Positions 5,211 through 9,566 of a DNA stretch of 9,566 nucleotides are shown here, piece by piece (positions within the stretch are counted from its first letter, which is position 1; every line of letters starts with the position of its first letter). The stretch spans positions 1 through 9,566 of the forward strand of contig NZ_CAKTTZ010000064.1 of NCBI RefSeq assembly GCF_934617235.1, in the 5' to 3' direction. The translations under genes were made by a program, and so were the position numbers. The notes below the pieces were generated by a model. It did not search any database. It was not told the origin of the DNA and worked only from the letters and a program-made list of their open reading frames with translations. The DNA comes from an uncultured Ellagibacter sp. Lineage in GTDB: Bacteria > Actinomycetota > Coriobacteriia > Coriobacteriales > Eggerthellaceae.

Positions 5211-6993
5211 GACGGAGAGAATACTTGTATGCTGCGGCACCGGATGCATCGCCAACGGCGCCTACGATGTGGCGAGCGCCCTGGAGGAGCAGATTGCCGT
5301 GCAAGGCGCGAATGCCCAGGTCGAGCTTAAGGTATGCCGCACGGGCTGCTCGGGCGAATGCGAACAGGGCCCGCTTGTGCGCCTCATGCCCCGCGACACC
5401 ATGTACTACAAGGTGAAGCCCGCCGATGCGCCCGCTGTTATCGCTTCACTCGAGGGCGACCCGGTGGCGAAGCTTCTGTATCGCGATGAACAGGGAAAAC
5501 GCCATGAACATCAGGCGGACAACCCCTTCTACGGCCTCCAGCACAAGGTGGTGCTGAAAGACGTGGGCATCATCGATCCTTTGAGTTTGGACGAGTACAA
5601 AGCCGCCGGCGGTTATGAGGGGCTCGCGCGGGCGCTGACCATGACGCCTGACGAGATCATCGCCGAAGTGGAGAAGAGCGGTCTGCGCGGCAAGGGCGGC
5701 GCCGGCTTCCCCGCGGGGCGCAAGTGGCGCAGTGCGGCAAGCTACGACGCGTGGCCGAAGTACATCGTGTGCAACGGCGACGAGGGCGACCCGGGCGCGT
5801 TCATGGACGGCTCCACGATGGAGGGCAGCCCCCATGCCGTTATCGAGGGCATGATCATCGGCGCGCTGGCCATCGGCGCCGAGACGGGTGTGCTCTACAT
5901 CCGCGACGAGTACGCGTTGGCGTGCGAGCATATCCAGCGCGCTATCGACGACGCCTACGCTGCCGGCATCCTGGGCGAGCACATCATGGGCAGCGACCAC
6001 AAGCTGGACCTGAGCATCGTGCGCGGCGGCGGCGCCTTCGTGTGCGGAGAGTCCACGGCACTTATGAATTCGATCGAGGGCAAGGTGGGCGAGCCGCGGC
6101 CCAAGTATATCCGCAGCGTCCAAAGCGGCCTGTTCGAGAAGCCCACGGTGCTGAACAACGTCGAGACCTTGGCGTCCATTCCCACCATCTTGGCCCACGG
6201 TGGGGAGGAATACGCCAAGCTGGGGACGGAGAAATCGAAGGGTACGAAGGTTTTCGCCATGGTGGGCAAGGTCAAGCATACAGGCCTTGTTGAAGTCCCC
6301 ATGGGCACCACGCTTCGCACCCTCATCTACGATATCGGCGGTGGCATCATCAAGGACCGTCCCTTCAAGGCCATCCAGACGGGCGGCCCGTCGGGCGGCT
6401 GCATCCCCGAAAGCCTGCTCGATCTGCCGGTTGACTTCGACACGCTGGTTGAATACGGCGCCATGATGGGCTCCGGCGGCATGATCGTCATGGACGATTG
6501 CAGCTGCATGGTCGAAGTCGCGCGCTACTACATCGATTTCCTGTGCGAGGAAAGCTGCGGAAAGTGCACGCCCTGTCGCGAGGGCCTGCGCCAGATGTGC
6601 TTCATCCTCAACGAGATTTGCGAAGGTCGCGGCAAAGAGGGCGACATCGAGCTGCTTGAAGAGCTCGGGCATATGATGCAGGACGCTTCCTTGTGCGCTT
6701 TGGGCCGCACGGCGCCGAACCCTGTGCTGACCACCATCAAGTTCTTCCGCGAGGAATACGAGGCGCATATCGGCGAGCATCGTTGTCCCGCGGGTGTTTG
6801 CGCTGCGCTGACCAGGTTCGATATCGATCCTGTGAAATGCAAGGGTTGCGGTATGTGCGCCAAGGCGTGCCCTGCCGATGCCATTTCAGGCGAGCGCAAG
6901 CAGCCCTACGCTATCGATCCCGCTGCGTGCATCGCTTGCGGCAGCTGCCGTGAGGTTTGCAACTTCGACGCAGTGCTGACGGAGGGGAGGTAG
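5203..6993 (+). CDS. NuoF/HydB-like FMN and NAD(H)-binding subunit with C-terminal 2x[4Fe-4S] domain
   Basis: This 596-residue protein has three parts. Residues 1-90 are a thioredoxin-like [2Fe-2S] domain with C10, C15, C45 and C49. Residues about 110-535 are the NuoF core: FMN/NADH loop GLRGKGGAGFPAGRKW (160-175), GGGAFVCGESTAL (275-287), and the [4Fe-4S] ligands C452, C455, C458 and C498. Residues 540-596 are a bacterial ferredoxin domain with C546/C549/C552/C556 and C576/C579/C582/C586. E. coli NuoF lacks both end domains; this arrangement is that of HydB of electron-bifurcating hydrogenases and related complexes. It should exchange electrons with NAD at FMN, and the extra clusters could serve as a second, low-potential ferredoxin route. 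Start at 5203 overlaps the NuoE-like gene by 8 nt. Fold and cofactors are firm; bifurcation is inferred. Confidence 0.92.
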   Translation: MTRTERILVCCGTGCIANGAYDVASALEEQIAVQGANAQVELKVCRTGCSGECEQGPLVRLMPRDTMYYKVKPADAPAVIASLEGDPVAKLLYRDEQGKRHEHQADNPFYGLQHKVVLKDVGIIDPLSLDEYKAAGGYEGLARALTMTPDEIIAEVEKSGLRGKGGAGFPAGRKWRSAASYDAWPKYIVCNGDEGDPGAFMDGSTMEGSPHAVIEGMIIGALAIGAETGVLYIRDEYALACEHIQRAIDDAYAAGILGEHIMGSDHKLDLSIVRGGGAFVCGESTALMNSIEGKVGEPRPKYIRSVQSGLFEKPTVLNNVETLASIPTILAHGGEEYAKLGTEKSKGTKVFAMVGKVKHTGLVEVPMGTTLRTLIYDIGGGIIKDRPFKAIQTGGPSGGCIPESLLDLPVDFDTLVEYGAMMGSGGMIVMDDCSCMVEVARYYIDFLCEESCGKCTPCREGLRQMCFILNEICEGRGKEGDIELLEELGHMMQDASLCALGRTAPNPVLTTIKFFREEYEAHIGEHRCPAGVCAALTRFDIDPVKCKGCGMCAKACPADAISGERKQPYAIDPAACIACGSCREVCNFDAVLTEGR

Positions 6994-6995
6994 CG

Positions 6996-7727
6996 ATGGC
7001 TAGGACGTATGAAATCGTGATCGATGGCAAGACCTGCACCGCTGAGCATGGTGAATACTTGTGGGACGTGGCGAAGCGCAACGGCATCGAGATTCCTGCG
7101 CTCTGCCGCAGCGAAGCTTTCCCCGAACACCGCGCATGCTGCCGCGTGTGCATCGTGGAAGTGGTCGCGCGTGGCCGTTCTAAGGTGGTCACCTCCTGCG
7201 TGTATCCCATAGAGGGAGAATGCGAGGTGCACACCGATTCGCCCAAGATTGTCCAGGACCGCAAGGTTCTCATGGCGCTGCTGGCTGCTCGTGCGCAGGA
7301 GTCCGACCTTATGGCCGCGATGGCGTCTCACATGGGGGCGGGCGAGGGCTATGAGCGCCTCGAGGCGCTGGATGCGGGCAAGTGCATCCTATGCGGGCTG
7401 TGCGTGCAAGCATGCGAGAGCATGGGGACGGGGGCGATCTCTACGGTCAACCGCGGCATCGACAAGGAGGTAAACACCCCCTATGGCGCGGCGAGCGGTG
7501 ATTGTATTGGTTGCTTGAGCTGCGCAAACGTTTGCCCTACGGGCAGCATCGAGTTCGCGGAAGATTCCGAGACGCGCACTATCTGGAACCGCACGTTCGA
7601 GCTTTCTCGCTGCAAGGAATGCGGTCGGGTGCTAGGTACGCGGCAGATGTCGGATGTGGATCTGTGCGATGCGTGCCGCAGAAAATCGGTTGCGGACGAG
7701 CTGGCGCAGACGTATCGTTTCATATAG
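6996..7727 (+). CDS. NuoG/HydA N-terminus-like Fe-S subunit
   Basis: A 243-residue protein starting 2 bp after the NuoF-like stop, with GGAGGGGAGG (6981-6990) as ribosome site. Residues 1-80 form a plant-type [2Fe-2S] domain with C37, C49, C52 and C68 and the usual CRVCIVEV phrase. The His-Cys3 [4Fe-4S] motif that normally follows in NuoG and HydA is not visible. Residues 126-185 carry two [4Fe-4S] sets, C130/C133/C136/C140 and C170/C173/C176/C180. A C-terminal pair CKEC (206-209) and CDAC (224-227) looks like a zinc-ribbon or further metal site. There is no hydrogenase or molybdopterin domain, so it is an electron conduit only, presumably bridging the NuoEF pair and the AOR/polyferredoxin pair. 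It corresponds best to the small HydA-like subunit of Bfu-type complexes, from memory of that family. Confidence 0.85.
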   Translation: MARTYEIVIDGKTCTAEHGEYLWDVAKRNGIEIPALCRSEAFPEHRACCRVCIVEVVARGRSKVVTSCVYPIEGECEVHTDSPKIVQDRKVLMALLAARAQESDLMAAMASHMGAGEGYERLEALDAGKCILCGLCVQACESMGTGAISTVNRGIDKEVNTPYGAASGDCIGCLSCANVCPTGSIEFAEDSETRTIWNRTFELSRCKECGRVLGTRQMSDVDLCDACRRKSVADELAQTYRFI

Positions 7728-7853
7728 GTTTGCGGCTGTGTGGTAGGGCAAGAGTGTAGGCGCCTGACTATATTGCCAGGCGGCCGCGCGCTCGTGCAGG
7801 GATACGGGTGCGCGGCCGCAATGATGATGGGACATATCGGCGGAAGGAGCGCT
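7728..7853 (+). other. Intra-operon gap with two overlapping hairpins
   Basis: A 126-bp non-coding gap. Arms GCGGCCGCGC (7780-7789) and GCGCGGCCGC (7810-7819) are perfect and extend inward with two G-U pairs to a 16-bp stem (7780-7795 with 7804-7819) and an 8-nt loop. A smaller stem CGCCTG (7761-7766) / CAGGCG (7777-7782) shares 7780-7782 with it, so the two folds compete at their edges. A TATATT box at 7769-7774 could be an internal -10, but no -35 is seen. The next gene's GGAAGGAG follows at 7842-7849. It could be an attenuator, a processing site or a structured leader; I could not match it to the Moco/tungsten-cofactor RNA motif by eye. Confidence 0.6.
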
Positions 7854-8555
7854 ATGGCATTCGAGCATCGCTACGATCGCAATAGGCAGGCTCTGTCGGA
7901 TCGGGAATGCCAGGCGCTTTTGGGGTGCAAGGTTGCGGTCATCGGCTGCGGCGGGCTGGGCGGTTACGTGGCCGAACATCTCGCCCGGGTTGGCGTGGGA
8001 AGCCTGCGCCTGGTCGATGCCGACGTATTCGAAGAGAGCAATCTCAATCGCCAACTTTTCTGCACCGAGGACTCCTTGGGCCGCGCGAAGGTGGCAGTGG
8101 CAGCCGAGCGTTTGGGCGCGGTGAACTCGGGCGTGGCGATCGAATCGCTAGACACGCTTTTGGTCAGCGATAACGCCGCCGCCCTCATCGCGGGATGCCA
8201 GTGTGTGGTGGATTGCCTCGATAACGTAGCTTCGCGCTTCCAGCTTGCCCGCGCCTGTCAAGAGGCGGGCATCCCCCTTGTATACGGCGCCATTGCCGGT
8301 TGGTTCGGCCAGGTGAGCGCCGTGTTTCCCGGCGATGTTTCCTTCGTTTCCCTCTACGGCGCCCACGAAGATGCCGACGGTGGGGAAGGGGTGCAGAAAA
8401 CCGAGGGCAACCTGTCTTTTACGGCGGGCGTGGTCGCCTCGTTTCAGGCGGCGGAGGCTGTCAAGGTGCTGCTCGGCAAGCAAGATGTTCTCCGAAATCG
8501 GCTGCTCATGATCGATCTTCTGTTCGGATCCGTGGAAGAGATGACCCTGCGATGA
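7854..8555 (+). CDS. MoeB/ThiF/HesA-family E1-like adenylyltransferase
   Basis: A 233-residue E1-like enzyme expected to adenylate the C-terminal Gly of a ubiquitin-fold sulfur carrier, here most likely the MoaD-like protein of the same operon. The nucleotide loop GCGGLG is at 31-36, followed by the acidic VDADVFEESNLNRQ (54-67), containing the family's NLNRQ, then K79 and the D120/D123 region VDCLDN. The paired CxxC zinc site of E. coli MoeB is absent; the corresponding stretch after GQVSAVFPG (152-160) has no cysteine. This makes it a short zinc-less form, closer in layout to HesA-like proteins. Start at 7854 follows GGAAGGAG by 4 nt; longer in-frame starts would run through the hairpin. 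Its stop overlaps the next start in ATGA, so the two are translationally coupled. Confidence 0.85.
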   Translation: MAFEHRYDRNRQALSDRECQALLGCKVAVIGCGGLGGYVAEHLARVGVGSLRLVDADVFEESNLNRQLFCTEDSLGRAKVAVAAERLGAVNSGVAIESLDTLLVSDNAAALIAGCQCVVDCLDNVASRFQLARACQEAGIPLVYGAIAGWFGQVSAVFPGDVSFVSLYGAHEDADGGEGVQKTEGNLSFTAGVVASFQAAEAVKVLLGKQDVLRNRLLMIDLLFGSVEEMTLR

Positions 8556-9082
8556 GGCGCGCGAGCACTCCCGCGGGGAAGCTGCGCCTGTTCAACGCGC
8601 TTGTTGCCTCGGCGATTGCCGTCTTCTTCCTTGCTCACTCGCTGCTGGGGGCGGCTTCGTTTTTTGTTGAAGGCCTGGTCAACCACGTGCCTTGGCTTAC
8701 GTGGGCCATGTTTGGCGCAGTAGGGATCCACGTGTTTGCAAGCGCCGGCGCCACCGCCTCGATGTTGACCGATACGGAGCGTCCGCCAAGTTCCCGCAAA
8801 AAGCGTCACTTCGTACTGAAATGGACCACAGGAGCAGTCTTGGCGCTGGTGATTGCCGCGCATCTCATCTGCGTCCTTTGCCCCGAGAACCTTCTCGCTT
8901 TTTCCCATCAGGCGAAGGTGCCTTTCCTTCTTCTGCTCGCTGCGCTTGCCTGGCATGTGGGCATCGCGACGAAATCCCTTGCTCGTGACCTGGGAATCGG
9001 GAAGAGGACGCGCGATATCATGCGAGCCACCTATGTGCTGGGCATCCTCGCCCTGATCGTGCTTCTGTTGCTTGCTTCTTAG
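8552..9082 (+). CDS. Five-helix membrane protein, possible b-type cytochrome
   Basis: A 176-residue integral membrane protein with hydrophobic segments at about 13-38, 48-70, 90-111, 122-141 and 157-176. A basic stretch (82-90) lies between segments 2 and 3. Histidines sit within four segments: H29, H60, H104 and H135. Five helices with intramembrane histidines and a segment reading AWHVGIATKSLARDLGI resemble the succinate dehydrogenase/fumarate reductase di-haem cytochrome b family, which exchanges electrons with menaquinone. The resemblance is by eye only. ATGA overlap with the MoeB-like gene places it firmly in the operon, and it ends it. If it is a cytochrome it could dock the soluble complex to the membrane; otherwise it is an unrecognised membrane protein. 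Confidence 0.7.
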   Translation: MRRASTPAGKLRLFNALVASAIAVFFLAHSLLGAASFFVEGLVNHVPWLTWAMFGAVGIHVFASAGATASMLTDTERPPSSRKKRHFVLKWTTGAVLALVIAAHLICVLCPENLLAFSHQAKVPFLLLLAALAWHVGIATKSLARDLGIGKRTRDIMRATYVLGILALIVLLLLAS

Positions 9083-9314
9083 GCGGTTCGGCGATCGCTT
9101 GGGCTTGCCAAATAGGCGAAGAAGCCAAAGCCGATTGATCGATGAAGCCCGAGCCGCCCCGAAGGGGCCTTCCCGCTTCGGGCAAGGAAGGCTACGCCGC
9201 TTCGAGAGGACTTCCCCGTTTTCCGAACTGCCTTGATGGTCTTCCCGGACTTCTGATTAAGGAGCTCGGGCTGATTCGGGGCTTTCGCTTTCGAAATTCA
9301 AGAAATCGGGGCAG
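9083..9314. other. Non-coding 3' region with nested inverted repeats
   Basis: A 9-bp inverted repeat AGCCCGAGC (9146-9154) / GCTCGGGCT (9264-9272) brackets smaller stems. These are GCCCC-GAA-GGGGC near 9156-9168, GCCTTCC (9167-9173) / GGAAGGC (9186-9192), and CCCG-CTT-CGGG (9172-9182). CTTCCC words recur near 9170, 9211 and 9241. Outside the 9-bp arms the flanks still match partly as an imperfect inverted repeat. Some stem here probably ends operon transcription, but none has a U-tract. No credible gene is seen. Confidence 0.5.
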
Positions 9315-9461
9315 CCGTGGACAGAATTTGTCGATATGTGAGGAGTTGCATTAGGGTAACTTGACTTCGAAAAATCCGACCTGGGCAAATGCGGGGCTTC
9401 ACAGGCTCAGACGCTGACATCGCCCTTCCCAGGCTCACATATCGCCATTTTTTGTCCACGG
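9315..9461. repeat. 147-bp element with 28-bp imperfect terminal inverted repeats (MITE-like)
   Basis: The arms at 9315-9342 and 9434-9461 match in reverse complement at 24 of 28 positions, including the 9-bp ends CCGTGGACA and an inner 11-bp block CGATATGTGAG. Inside are CCTGGG (9380-9385) / CCCAGG (9428-9433) and a small TCAG-ACG-CTGA stem near 9406-9416. There is no coding capacity for a transposase and no clear target-site duplication. It could be a miniature transposable element or a large folded RNA. Confidence 0.6.
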
Positions 9462-9523
9462 GGCCTGCTTTTTGAGAAAGAAGCTTTCTTGGCGGGTAGC
9501 GTCCCGAATGTTGGTGTATCAAC

Positions 9524-9564
9524 CCGTTTTCGGAGGGCGGGCGAAGCCCGCCCGAGGAAAACGG
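9524..9564. repeat. Two-tier palindrome at the right edge
   Basis: Inner arms GGGCGGGC (9535-9542) / GCCCGCCC (9546-9553) with a GAA loop are nested in outer arms CCGTTTTC (9524-9531) / GAAAACGG (9557-9564), separated by a 3x3 internal mismatch. The T-run precedes the stem in both reading directions, so it is not a standard terminator in either. It may be an interspersed palindromic repeat or an end of a longer structure cut by the window. Confidence 0.6.
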
Positions 9565-9566
9565 CC

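Noticed and set aside
5446..6780. Long open frame antisense to the NuoF-like gene (444 codons), and a similar one at 2775-3929 antisense to the AOR gene
   Set aside because: Both lie opposite strongly conserved genes, have the composition expected of the reverse of high-GC codons, show no recognisable motifs and have no ribosome site.
4719..7727. Part of a respiratory complex I operon
   Set aside because: No membrane Nuo subunits or NuoB/C/D/I follow, the NuoF-like protein has HydB-type additions, and the genes sit in an AOR operon.
9298..9522. Minus-strand open frame of 74 codons in the 3' region
   Set aside because: It runs through both terminal inverted repeats of the 9315-9461 element, has no clear ribosome site, and its translation shows no domain.
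9524..9564. Rho-independent terminator
   Set aside because: The stem is strong, but the following bases are A-rich in the plus direction and likewise in the minus direction; no U-tract follows either way.

Overview
The window is GC-rich DNA with tightly packed, ribosome-site-led genes. It reads as chromosome from a strictly anaerobic, high-GC bacterium. A gut actinobacterium of the Coriobacteriia/Eggerthellaceae type is my best guess, inferred from base composition, gene style and the anaerobic enzyme set rather than from a database match.

Layout. 1-586 (minus strand) is the 5' part of a GMP synthase ATP-pyrophosphatase gene that runs off the left edge and starts without a glutaminase domain. 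587-907 is non-coding, with the guaA promoter and a degenerate purine-rich repeat. 908-1945 (minus) is a Fic-fold protein with a C-terminal winged helix, whose catalytic histidine position holds lysine. 1946-2094 is a divergent control region with an 11-bp inverted repeat around the fic -10 box, a third half-site, and a separate 7-bp-arm palindrome in front of the plus-strand operon. 2095-9082 (plus) is a probable eight-gene operon. 9083-9566 is non-coding and full of inverted repeats, including a 147-bp element with 28-bp imperfect terminal inverted repeats.

The operon. Its genes encode, in order, a four-cluster polyferredoxin, a tungsten/molybdenum aldehyde:ferredoxin oxidoreductase family catalytic subunit, a MoaD-like sulfur carrier, a NuoE-like [2Fe-2S] subunit, a NuoF-like FMN/NAD subunit with an added C-terminal 2x[4Fe-4S] domain, a short NuoG/HydA-N-terminus-like Fe-S subunit, a MoeB/ThiF/HesA-type adenylyltransferase, and a five-helix membrane protein with intramembrane histidines. 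The simplest reading is a soluble multi-subunit tungsten oxidoreductase. The AOR subunit would oxidise an aldehyde to the acid, electrons would pass through the polyferredoxin to the NuoEFG-like module, and that module would reduce NAD+ and perhaps ferredoxin by flavin-based electron bifurcation. MoaD and the MoeB-like protein would supply pyranopterin dithiolene sulfur for the cofactor. The last gene could be a b-type cytochrome giving a link to the quinone pool; that is the least expected and least certain part.

Two strong RNA hairpins interrupt the operon, at the moaD stop codon and in the 126-bp gap before the moeB-like gene. They divide it into catalytic, electron-transfer and accessory blocks and may set the relative expression of each.
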